A DNA stretch of 12,161 nucleotides from Basidiobolus heterosporus B8920 (lineage: Eukaryota; Basidiobolomycota; Basidiobolomycetes; Basidiobolales; Basidiobolaceae). The notes under the pieces are model-generated. The model had not been told where the DNA came from, did no database searches, and saw only the letters and a list, made by a program, of their open reading frames with translations. A program made the translations under genes and the position numbers. The stretch spans positions 1 through 12,161 of the forward strand of contig JNET01033260.1 in assembly GCA_000697455.1 (NCBI GenBank). The letters run 5' to 3'. This document shows, piece after piece, positions 1 through 8,100 of this stretch (its first letter is position 1; each line of letters opens with the position of its first letter).

Positions 1-1
1 T

Positions 2-250
<249 letters not shown>

Positions 251-283
251 ACAGCTCATTTATGTGCTCTATTCAATCCTTCT

Positions 284-289
284 AATAAA
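284..289 (+). terminator. poly(A) signal of RPS14
   Basis: A canonical AATAAA lies 34 bases after the RPS14 stop codon, in a TCTAATAAAG context and followed by T-rich sequence. The match is exact; its use is inferred from position. Confidence 0.7.
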
Positions 290-445
290 GAGCCCAACAG
301 CTTAGAAATACATACTATGCATTATATATATATTATTAAGTAGCATTACATTATTCATTTACTACGCCTAACCCTACTACGGAAAATAATGGCGGTTTAA
401 TGGTTTCACAGTACAACAGACTCATACATACATACAATGAACGCA

Positions 446-451
446 TTTATT
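446..451 (-). terminator. candidate poly(A) signal of RPS4
   Basis: The plus strand reads TTTATT, giving AATAAA on the minus strand about 100 bases past the RPS4 stop. A second copy at 484-489 lies nearer the stop. Either or both could be used; the sequence does not decide. Confidence 0.5.
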
Positions 452-553
452 TTAGAGAATATGTAGTTGGTGAACTGGGGTTTTTTATTGCATGGAGAGA
501 AACCGAATTATCAAAGTGTATTATTGAAAATGGATGACAGGAGCAATTACTGC

Positions 554-1430
554 TTAAGCAGAACCGGCCAATTGTCTCTCTCTTCTGCGGTCACGTTCCT
601 CAGTGATGGTAAGCTTAACACCCTTGTTCTTAGGCAAGCTGACCCAAGGCTTGTTACCCTCACCGATAACGAAGACGTTGGACATACGAGTAGCGAATTG
701 ACGATCCAAAACATCCTTAACGTGAACAATATCGAAACCACCGTGGTGCTTTTCACGGTGAGTGATGATACCGACACGACCCATGTTACGTCCACCAGTG
801 ATCATAGCAACATTGCCAACATCGAACTTGATGAATTCGGTCATCTTACCAGTCTCAAGGTCAAGCTTAACGGTATCGTTAGCCTTGACGAGAGGGTCGG
901 GGTAACGAAGGGTACGACCGTCATGGGTGATGACGAAAGGAATACCCTTGGCACCGATTTGAACCTTCTTGACCTTGCACAACTTGTAGTTGGCTTCTTC
1001 GGCACTGATTCTGTGAACGGTGAAACGGCCCTTGGTATCATAAACAAGACGGAAGTGTTCACCGGTTTGTTCAATAGAGATGACATCCATGAAGCCGGAA
1101 GGATAGGTGGTGTCAGTACGGACCTTTCCGTCGACCTTAACAAGACGTTGCATAAGAATGCTTTGAACTTCCTTCTTGGTGAGGGCATACTTCAATCTGT
1201 TTCTCAAGAAGATGACCAAAGGAAGGCATTCTCTGAGCTTGTGGGGACCAGCAGAAGGTCTAGGAGCGTAGGTGCCGGTAAGTTTGTCCAACATCCAATG
1301 CTTGGGAGCATTGAGACGCTTCAAATGTTTTCTAGGTCCGCGAGCCTAAGTCAAGAAAATATCAATATATGTATCTAGAAAGAATATCTACCATCCATCG
1401 AACTAAGTAGACTTCAAATGAACATACCAT
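554..1430 (-). CDS. RPS4: 40S ribosomal protein S4 (eS4)
   Basis: This is a small-subunit cytosolic ribosomal protein that binds 18S rRNA. The coding sequence is complement(join(554..1345,1428..1430)) and gives 264 residues; human RPS4X has 263. Exon 1 carries only the ATG codon. An 82-bp intron (1346-1427, donor GTATGT, acceptor TTAG) separates it from exon 2, which opens [11 protein letters not shown], the expected N-terminus. Visible blocks are PKHWMLDKL near residue 15, [11 protein letters not shown] near 35, an S4 RNA-binding domain at about 42-105 with [14 protein letters not shown], and a KOW-type segment at about 186-200 ([16 protein letters not shown]). GNKPWVSLP stands near the C-terminus. 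Codon bias is strong. The gene is divergent from MDM12 and convergent with RPS14. The assignment is secure, and the ATG-only exon is supported by the matching intron borders and frame. Confidence 0.97.
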
Positions 1431-1456
1431 TGTGGAAATATAGAATATTCGCCAAC

Positions 1457-1475
1457 GGAGAAAGAGAGAAAGAAA
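1457..1475 (-). promoter_or_regulatory. Pyrimidine-rich tract upstream of RPS4
   Basis: Read on the minus strand this is an almost pure C/T run, about 27-45 nt upstream of the RPS4 ATG. Such tracts are common at start-site regions or 5' ends of ribosomal protein mRNAs. RPL14 in this window has a similar one. The function is inferred. Confidence 0.45.
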
Positions 1476-1668
1476 TAACAAAAATATTTCCTTATGTATG
1501 ATGTCAAATTTCATTTTGATCTTTCACTTGGGTTTAATTCCTGGTTGGCCAATATCCAACTTGAATTTGAAAATTTTAAGATCCCAATTTTTTTGCTGAA
1601 AGTGGATTAAGATTCTGTGTTGATTTAATGTTGCTTTAATCTTAAGATTAGATATCACACAAATTACA

Positions 1669-1713
1669 ATGGCGCTGGGGTTGCGGCTGCGATTGGAGCT
1701 GAGCTTCTACTGA
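1669..1713 (+). other. Possible 14-codon upstream ORF of MDM12
   Basis: ATG at 1669 in the favourable context ACAATGG opens a 14-residue frame (MALGLRLRLELSFY) closed by TGA at 1711-1713, 85 bases before the MDM12 ATG. It would act as an upstream ORF only if MDM12 transcription starts before 1669, which the sequence cannot show. It coincides with the GC-rich patch. It may be chance. Confidence 0.25.
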
Positions 1714-1798
1714 AGGCCGGTTTATGAAATTTTACTTCCTAGTAAGAAATTCTACATTGACTGCTTCTCAACCTATACACTAATATTATCTAGAGCGC

Positions 1799-2894
1799 AT
1801 GTCGTTCGAGATCTTCTGGGATAAACTTGATAATGAAATAGCCGCGAGCATTCGGGATAAACTCAATAATCACTTTCACCAAATCAAACGCCCTTCTTTC
1901 TTAGGTGAAATCGAAATATTAGACTTTAACTTCGGGAGCATTCCACCCGTTGTAGAAATAGTCGATATTACTGATCCTTTTCCAGAATTCTATTGGACTG
2001 ATGATGAGGAAGACGAAGAGTATACGTATCCCGATGGAATGAGCGAGAACGGCTCCTTTTGCGAGAGTAATAGCATCGGTGGTGATACTACTTCACATGC
2101 AAGTTTTAATTCTTCGCATAGGCAGCCTCATAAATTCCAGTCAGACAGTTTCTCTGTACCACAAACCCCTAGTTTATTTAGTGAAGACGGATATTTTGAT
2201 CCTCGCAATGCAAGAATTCAGCCTCCATTGCATTCCGCACCTTCAACCAGAGCGTCACCGGTAATTTCGTCGCACCACCCTCGGAACCATGCTCCAGTAA
2301 AACAAGATTCAGATGTTCAAATACATCTTTTAACCACATATAATGGAGATATGCGTCTAACCATTGCTACAGAGCTACAATTGAACTATCCTTCAATAGC
2401 TTTTATGTCCTTGCCAATACGTTTGACTGTGACCGGGTTTTCTTTTTCTGGTATGCTACTTTATATCACTTGGTTGCTCCACAGGTCAAGCATTTACAGC
2501 TTATTCAGGTGTAGCCGCTATTGCTCACCTTCGTGATCGAATCAATTTCTGCTTCCTTGAGCCTAAAAATCCCAACGAAAGGTATGTTATATTAAATGGC
2601 ATTGTGTATTGAACGTCATAGACATTGAGTGAATCATTAATCACGTTATACAGCTTGCTCGCAGATATTCATATCGAGTCTGAGATTGGAGACAATCAGA
2701 AGCAAGGTGACACTCCAACTAACAACCACTCGGCATCTCACATACACTAATATTTGTTTGCTATAGTGCTGAAAAATGTTGGTCAGATCGAACGGTTTAT
2801 TGTAGAGCAGCTGCGAAAGCTTGTTGATGAAGAATTCGTGTTCCCGTGCTATCATTCTATTGATCTTGCTCCTTCTACCCACTCAGAATTTTAA
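1799..2894 (+). CDS. MDM12: Mdm12, ERMES complex SMP-domain subunit
   Basis: Mdm12 is the cytosolic subunit of the ER-mitochondria encounter structure. It bridges Mmm1 in the ER to Mdm34/Mdm10 on mitochondria and carries phospholipid in its SMP fold. The model is join(1799..2450,2509..2581,2654..2706,2767..2894), 301 residues, with introns of 58, 72 and 60 bp (donors GTATGC, GTATGT, GTGACA). The N-terminus MSFEIFWDKL, then LDFNFGSIPP (41-50) and ITDPFPEFY (57-65), is the Mdm12 signature. An acidic run DDEEDEEY (68-75) and a Ser/Pro-rich insert (about 80-170) follow, then YNGDMRLTI and the core LPIRLTVTGFSFSG. Later exons give AHLRDRINFCFLEP, ESEIGD, VLKNVGQIERFIVEQLR and DEEFVFP. The length fits the family. 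Intron 1 has three in-frame acceptors; the distal one is chosen because it aligns with the family without an insertion. The family call is strong and the intron 1 acceptor less so. Confidence 0.93.
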
Positions 2895-2975
2895 TCCTAG
2901 TTGGATTGCTCCACTACGCTTCTCCGCATGGCCATACTGGTCTTCAAAACATAAACCAGGCATTGTACAGTTCTG

Positions 2976-2981
2976 AATAAA
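2976..2981 (+). terminator. poly(A) signal of MDM12
   Basis: AATAAA lies 82 bases beyond the MDM12 stop, in CTGAATAAAGC, followed by T-rich sequence. The match is exact and its use is inferred. Confidence 0.6.
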
Positions 2982-3339
2982 GCATTTTTCTATGTATGCG
3001 CGCGGTTGTTTGTTGCTTGATTGTTAAACAGTTCAAGACCAAGCAAATCAATGAGACTTAAACATGTGGTTAATCAGGATCGCACTTTGGTGCATAACCT
3101 TCAGTTTATGGTCATCTCTATGTACCTACTTCACCAAATCAACATGGTTGGTGAAAAAAAAAGAAAAAATGACGAAGCTAAAAAAAAGACCAGGATAGGA
3201 GAAAATTAGGCGGATCTAGTTGAACAAAAATTGGGCCAAGTTCGTGGTTGAAGCTTCCTCTTTCCTCTTTGGATCATTTCCAAGTTACATACCCATCCAA
3301 CCTCGACCTTGTTAGTTGAGCGAGAGTGAAGTAAATCAA
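2982..3339. promoter_or_regulatory. RPL14 upstream region with poly(dA) and C/T tracts
   Basis: No gene was seen. Two poly(dA)-rich runs lie at about 3154-3169 and 3180-3187; such tracts often keep promoters free of nucleosomes. A C/T-rich tract at 3254-3270 lies about 70-86 nt before the RPL14 ATG and is a plausible start-site region, like the tract before RPS4. The short frame spanning 3021-3209 is lysine-rich only because of the A-runs and is not called. Confidence 0.5.
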
Positions 3340-3868
3340 ATGACTGTACGTGTCTACATTTAACTCAGTGTTATTTTGCTCCCCATACTAATTCTCCGAC
3401 AACAGCAAGATTCTTTCAAGCGTATTGTCGAAGTTGGCAGAGTTGTCTTGCTCAACCACGGTTCCGATGCTGGCAAGCTCGCCGTTATTGTTGAAATCCT
3501 CGATCACAACAGAGTATGTGCCGACTTTTACTTTCTCAACCGATTCATCTTACTCATATTCCATCTAGGCCATTGTTGACGGACCTACCACCGGTGTCTC
3601 CCGTCAAGCCTATGCTTACCGCCGTCTTACCTTGACTCCTTTGGTTGTCAAGAGTCTTCCTCGCGGTGCTGGTTCTGGTGCCCTCAAGAAGGCCATTGAG
3701 AAGCAAGATATTGTTGCTATCTGGAACAAGACCACCTGGGCTCAAAAGCTTGCCGCTCGTGAAAAGCGCGCTGCCTTGTCTGATTTCGATCGTTTCAAGC
3801 TTATGAAGTTGAGAAAGCAACGTCGTAACATTGTTGGTAAGCAGATCGCTGTTCTCAAGAAGAACTAA
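3340..3868 (+). CDS. RPL14: 60S ribosomal protein L14 (eL14)
   Basis: This is a large-subunit cytosolic ribosomal protein. The model is join(3340..3345,3406..3513,3569..3868), 137 residues, against 138 for yeast Rpl14A. Exon 1 encodes only Met-Thr. Intron 1 (60 bp) has donor GTACGT and a CTAAT branch site; intron 2 (55 bp) has donor GTATGT. Both are phase 0. The KOW region reads [21 protein letters not shown] then [12 protein letters not shown], followed after intron 2 by [29 protein letters not shown], then [20 protein letters not shown] and [12 protein letters not shown], close the family pattern. It ends in a short basic tail with no animal-type Ala/Lys extension. Codon bias matches RPS4 and RPS14. 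The ATG is chosen because it alone gives a fungal-like N-terminus with clean splice sites. Confidence 0.96.
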
Positions 3869-3912
3869 ATATTCTGCTAGAACTTCATTACCTTCTGATC
3901 ATCAACCCACTA

Positions 3913-3918
3913 AATAAA
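3913..3918 (+). terminator. poly(A) signal of RPL14
   Basis: AATAAA lies 45 bases after the RPL14 stop, in CTAAATAAATGA. The match is exact and the position is typical. Confidence 0.65.
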
Positions 3919-4239
3919 TGACTTAATCGGACTGCACGCCAGTATTTACTCATTATATTCTGGAAGTCAATTAATGTGTCAATGGATGTATACTACGTAA
4001 TTGGATTGATGTGTTGGCGACTTTAACTGCGAACCCTAAATGTATGCAATAGTATTGTTAATTTGTGAGCCACCCTCCATCTTTGTTGATTAGTCAGCAG
4101 ACTAATATTTTCCAACCTCCAAGGTAGCACGAAACTAAACAACCTAAATGGATTTATATTCCCTACCCTTTCTCATGATCAATATGTGGCAAAAGTACAT
4201 AGTTTATTCATCTCTTCACTAAGATTGAATTGTATAAGA

Positions 4240-4261
4240 GGCTCAATATTGGCTCAATATT
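4240..4261. repeat. Perfect 11-bp tandem duplication
   Basis: GGCTCAATATT occurs twice head-to-tail with no mismatch. It is probably a simple replication slippage product. Confidence 0.8.
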
Positions 4262-4693
4262 AACCCAGTGTTCCACTCCAAAAATGGGAATTTGTACCAA
4301 TTCAAGTGAAAAGTTCCTTGAGTGCTAACCTTGTTTGGTATTTTTGTGATTGAAGGAATTTTCTATTTTAGTCCCATGTTGTTATTGCATTGAATTCATA
4401 CCACTTATGCCCACAACGCCAAGATGGATGAATATGAGTGTTTGCATTATTGGTAGACAAGATAGCATATTGTTCTACGTACAAAGTGATTTAATCGCTA
4501 TAGAGTGCATCTTTGTACCACTTCAACTTGTATTTGTTACACGTGAAATCCATTCAATTTACATTAACCAATGTGTACTGGTGGACGTAAGCGAACGAAC
4601 CAGTAATGAGTATTCATCGTATTGGACTTGAAGTAGTTGCCGAGAGGAGGTCATATATAGGTTCCGTAATGTTACTCAACAACTGGGAATCGA

Positions 4694-5041
4694 ATGATCA
4701 GTTTTACAACTTTGGTGCAACCAAGAAATGACGCGATTTTACTGCCGCTATTAAGAAAGTGTCAGAATATGGAAAGTTTTAAATGTAGACGATTCAAATA
4801 TATTGCATTTCTCTTTACCAACAATCCATATTATATTTCAGTGAAGTATTCATCAGTTAAGCTGAGCCGCTACATTGATATTGTTTTATATCATATATTA
4901 CGGGGGATAAAACTAGGTCTGGTTTGGAGGTCGACTAGAGGACGGTTTGCCAATAGCTCCAAAGAATTCTTCAAGGTTTCATTAGGGGGTGGTTATTGCT
5001 GGTTCTTTATCTATGGTCTAGCCGTAGAATTCCGTATGTAG
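4694..5041 (+). mobile_element. Possible decayed Ty1/copia-like RT/RNase H fragment
   Basis: Part of this stretch faintly recalls the end of a Ty1/copia reverse transcriptase and the start of its RNase H region. LSRYI, ILRGIKLGLVW and LGGG-x-CW stand in the order of the family pattern LSRYM, ILRYLKGT-x-x-GLVY and LGGG-x-x-SW. Spacing differs and no LTRs, integrase or target duplication were seen, so this would be an old, broken fragment. The similarity is by eye and may be chance. Confidence 0.22.
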
Positions 5042-5178
5042 TACGACAATGATGATAGAGCCAGATGTATTACATTTCAGCCTAAAGATCGACAGTCCAG
5101 TATGTTATAGGTTTACAACATATCATACTAATGATACTGTAATAGTTGTATAACATTAAAACCACTGAAAAGGAGAAC

Positions 5179-5242
5179 ATCCAAAATACCTAAATATTTA
5201 TCATCTATCCAAAATACCTAAATATTTATCATCTATCCAAAA
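5179..5242. repeat. 28-bp tandem repeat, 2.3 perfect copies
   Basis: The unit begins ATCCAAAATACC and ends TTTATCATCT. Copies start at 5179 and 5207, and a partial third starts at 5235, all identical over the shared length. Perfect identity implies a recent duplication or active minisatellite. It is AT-rich and not coding. Confidence 0.9.
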
Positions 5243-5280
5243 CTAGTGGACTAGCAAAGTGTCTCTTACCTCTCGCTTAT

Positions 5281-5298
5281 CCTAACCCTTACCCTTAA
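5281..5298. repeat. Short telomere-like tract
   Basis: CCTAACCCTTACCCTTAA is, on the other strand, about three degenerate units of the common fungal telomere repeat TTAGGG. It lies 38 bp after the 28-bp tandem repeat. It is too short to be a telomere; it may be an interstitial relic, a Tbf1/TRF-type site or chance. Confidence 0.4.
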
Positions 5299-6519
5299 TG
5301 TGGGACAATTGTCTACTTTCACTCCGTAATCATCCCACTAGACAAACCCCTACCTATTGGTGAATGCATATTGTCTCAAGAGAAATGAAATTGCGCTTGT
5401 TTGACAACACCACCTCAATGCATGAATGATTCAAATTATTTTTAGCAATTCCATATACGAAGCGTCTCCCTTGAAACACCGACTCTAACCTTCTATATCT
5501 TTCTGCCAAGTGGATGTTCGATATGTATTTTCTGTAACACACGTTATTTCCCTATTGGAATCCTACGGTCGGAATAATACTCATATTCTGGGTCACCCAA
5601 ATACGCTAGTAACTGTAACACGGCTTTTATAATGGACTGGACTCTTACCTAACCATTCCTATTTCTCTATTATGAAAATATCCTTTTGGCTGAGATTCTA
5701 AATTTAGAGCGAAAGGAACCTCACACTGCGGGAGGCCTAATACGCAAACGTGCCTTGAGAGACATTTTAAGCTGGTGATGAAGTCAGAACACGATACTAT
5801 ATCAGTGGTTTTTTAACGCAATATGTGCATGTTACAGTGGTCACTACATTGAGGGGTAAATTGTAGCCGGCTTCCGTATCTGCTGGCGAAAGTAACTCCA
5901 TATATCATTCTCAACAAAAACGCACCCTCTTTACCCAAATATTGTAGAAGTAAATGAACACTAGAGGCAACCCATTTTCTCCTGGAAACAAGCATGTGTG
6001 TTAGGAATATCATATGTAGGTTGTGGGCTGTGGGCTGTAGTCAAATTAACTACCGATCAGTATTTCTTGAAGTTATTTCTGCATCTGCGCAAATATTGTA
6101 GCACCAGCATAGCCCACCGTACGTAGAACAGTCGATGAAACATAATCCCCCTACCTGCGTGTGCTCCAACATACTCGATGGCCATATTTTTATAGCATCT
6201 CTTTCTGATAGAACTTCCATTCAAGTGTGCGGGTGATTTATTGTTTCTTCAATTCCAAGAATGGACACTTTAGATGTTTGAAACTTTAAAAAATGAACCT
6301 ATTAGTAAACCCGATTCACAGTCGATTCATTCAGCGTGTTGCGTTGTGATAAAATAGAAACATCCCAATTAGATATGGGGATTCTTGCTTAATATGGATG
6401 GATGGAGCAAGAAAGCATTTTCTCTAGTGCGCTTCTATCGTGTCACGATTGATAAATCATCATTTCCATATTGAATAGATCGTAATACTCAAGGGCAATC
6501 TCAAGGGTGACTGCAATCA

Positions 6520-6527
6520 TATAAAAA
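6520..6527 (+). promoter_or_regulatory. TATA box of the cyclin gene
   Basis: TATAAAAA is followed at once by a C/T-rich stretch (6528-6544), a good start-site setting, and lies 140 bases before the cyclin ATG. A second TATATATAAA abuts the ATG itself and is too close to serve this gene. Confidence 0.55.
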
Positions 6528-6666
6528 GCTCCCCCTCTTTCCTAGCTGGAACCATTCACTTTTCATTCACTGCTAAATACCCATTTTGCTTATTTCAGCT
6601 TGCTTATATCAGCTCGTACCTGAGCTCTCTATTTACCTGGAATAGTTCTTTCGTAGTATATATAAA

Positions 6667-7242
6667 ATGGCCGTTAGTGTTCCTGAATACACTTATCATA
6701 CACTTCCTGGTATTAGACCTGGCCACGTCGCTGATGTCAAATCGCCATTGAAGCTCTCAAAGTCTCTTCTGAAAGACCCTGATGCTTTAATGACGTTTGC
6801 TGCCTACAGAGTAGAAGCAGCCCTTCAGTGCGAGAAAGCCAACACCAGTAGACCTGATCTCCCAAGTCTGGCGGCGTTCGTTAAACTCATGACCATCCGC
6901 ACCAAACTTTCACTTCCAACAATCATAGTTACTTTGGTATACGTAGAGCGCCTGCATAAATCACTTCCTCCATCCGCTCGTGGAGATTTTGAGACTCCGT
7001 ACAAAATCTTTTTAGCCGCTATCCTTGCAGCCAGTAAATTTTTGGACGATCGCCCAATTGAGAACTGTAAAATGGCCAGCTTATGTGATGGCTATTTCAC
7101 CCTACATGAAATTAATGAGATGGAAAGATGCTTCCTAAGTATCTTGAATTACCATTTGTATGTTGATTCTGAGGATGTGCGTGCTTTCCTCAACGAAAAC
7201 CGCAACCAACTTAAAGCCGGACTTTATCAGGAGGGATGGTGA
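6667..7242 (+). CDS. Pho80/Pcl-type cyclin (probable Pho85-class CDK partner)
   Basis: This is a 191-residue single-exon protein with one cyclin box at about residues 65-175. Matching segments are LPSLAAFVKLMTIRTKLSLP (66-84 region), VTLVYVERLHKSLP, YKIFLAAILAASKFLDD (112-128), the N-x3-MASLCDGYFTLHEINEMER stretch and CFLSILNYHLYVDSEDV. Pho80/Pcl cyclins have this pattern: AAKFLDD, an aromatic-Thr-x-x-Glu-x-Asn segment before a Met-Glu pair, and a final L-x-x-LD/NYxLxV. Family members bind Pho85/Cdk5-class kinases and control G1 events, polarity, or phosphate and glycogen metabolism. The short length without a long tail fits the Pcl1/Pcl2 branch better than Pho80, but the subgroup is uncertain. 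ATG context AAAATGG is good. The gene stands alone. Which kinase and process it serves is inference. Confidence 0.85.
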   Translation: MAVSVPEYTYHTLPGIRPGHVADVKSPLKLSKSLLKDPDALMTFAAYRVEAALQCEKANTSRPDLPSLAAFVKLMTIRTKLSLPTIIVTLVYVERLHKSLPPSARGDFETPYKIFLAAILAASKFLDDRPIENCKMASLCDGYFTLHEINEMERCFLSILNYHLYVDSEDVRAFLNENRNQLKAGLYQEGW

Positions 7243-7354
7243 CGAATACTTCGTCCTCCTTTGTTCTATCCAAACTCAACATTAATCGCTAATTTCCACC
7301 TAGATATAATCTCAATAATCACTCACTAAATGTAAAGCACTGATCTCCTTTGTA

Positions 7355-7360
7355 AATAAA
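7355..7360 (+). terminator. poly(A) signal of the cyclin gene
   Basis: AATAAA lies 112 bases after the stop, followed by TGATGTATGTA, a TGTA-rich element of the kind that helps fungal 3' end formation. Confidence 0.6.
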
Positions 7361-7560
7361 CAATCTGATGTATGTACAACCAAGAAACATTCCTTGAAGT
7401 GATCTATTCGATGGAACAGGTTTATTCCACAGCTCTTCACATCGAACATTCCAACACCAAACCGCTGTGTAATTGTTAAGGTTATCATTGATTTTTCTGA
7501 ACTATCACTGCCTGATTGAAGTCAGCCACATTCCCAAAGAGAAACCTAGAACTTCAATAA

Positions 7561-8100
7561 ATCCAACAATTTGGAAAGCGAAGCATCATAAAGATTAATG
7601 AGATCTTCCAAGATCCGAGAGATGAATATCAACTTGCTGTCACTAAAAATGTCGAGCTTCCATAGTGGACATATCCGATTGGTGCTATTCCTCGTTCGTT
7701 TGAGGAAGGCCACATTGCTTAAAAGGTCGGAGTATCACCTAAGAAGGCTAAAGATAAGACTTGAAATAGGATATTTGCAAAATACTTTGTTCGACTTGGA
7801 AACAAACTCTCTAGAAGTAGGATCTGAGCATTCTTTTTGGCAGACAAGATGGAATATAGCCCGAATATGGTCCTCCCAAATCTTATCGTTACATCGAAAT
7901 GGTTACATCCTAACGTTCTAGCCAATAGAAAACACCAGTTTGGTAGAGTTCAGGATGAAAGAACATTCGGTAGCATATTCTTTCTGTTGATGGTTGTAGT
8001 AGGGTCCGATAGAAGACATGAAGATAGATACGAAACTAACGCCTTTCGTTTCACTTTTTTGTCACGGTTTGGCGGGATTATCAACAAGTTTTGGCAGTAG
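7561..8100 (+). pseudogene. Interrupted coding-like frame, family unknown
   Basis: One plus-strand frame runs 179 codons with about four internal stops; random sequence of this composition would give roughly eleven by my estimate. Segments such as IFQDPRDEYQLAVTKN, FEEGHI and VGVSPKKAKDKT look protein-like, with mixed charge and few low-complexity runs. I could not match it to a family: it may be a decayed host gene, a transposon relic or chance, since the frame was picked after inspection. A 107-codon frame at 7598-7921 overlaps it in another phase and looks less protein-like. Confidence 0.22.

Larger units (their letters stand above)
251..553. other. Convergent 3' intergenic region RPS14 / RPS4
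   Basis: This holds the 3' UTRs of two converging ribosomal protein genes. It contains the RPS14 poly(A) signal, an AT dinucleotide run near 322-333, a short (CATA)n run at 423-436 and two AATAAA signals on the minus strand. One telomere-like CCTAACCCTA motif lies near 367-376. No open frame of coding character was seen. Confidence 0.75.
1431..1798. promoter_or_regulatory. Divergent promoter region RPS4 / MDM12
   Basis: These 368 bp must contain the promoters of both genes. Visible elements are the RPS4-side pyrimidine tract, a perfect 14-bp palindrome TAATCTTAAGATTA at 1637-1650, extra TTAAGAT copies at 1576-1582 and 1607-1613, and a GC-rich patch around 1671-1720 that stands out from its AT-rich surroundings and holds a tiny ORF. 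No clear TATA box was seen for MDM12. Confidence 0.6.
3919..6519. other. Gene-poor stretch between RPL14 and the cyclin gene
   Basis: I read about 2.6 kb in all frames without finding a convincing intact gene. Open frames here (4350-4631, 4694-5041 on plus; 5354-5542, 5813-6013 on minus) lack codon bias and recognisable domains. It contains an 11-bp duplication (4240-4261), a 28-bp tandem repeat (5179-5242), a telomere-like tract (5281-5298) and a weak retroelement-like trace at 4694-5041. A noncoding RNA cannot be excluded. Confidence 0.6.

Noticed and set aside
467-1378. 303-codon plus-strand open frame opposite RPS4
   Set aside because: It is exactly codon-aligned with RPS4 on the other strand, where stops could arise only from TTA, CTA or TCA codons. 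The strongly biased RPS4 uses none, so the frame stays open by default. It has no ATG at its first codon and no domain.
2646-2882. Minus-strand frame over the 3' exons of MDM12
   Set aside because: It overlaps confirmed MDM12 exons and introns, and its translation shows no family pattern.
3021-3209. 62-codon frame upstream of RPL14
   Set aside because: It ends in poly(dA)-derived lysines and has no domain or splice support. The region reads better as promoter.
3554-3820. 88-codon minus-strand frame opposite RPL14
   Set aside because: It has the same cause: an antisense shadow of a codon-biased ribosomal protein gene.
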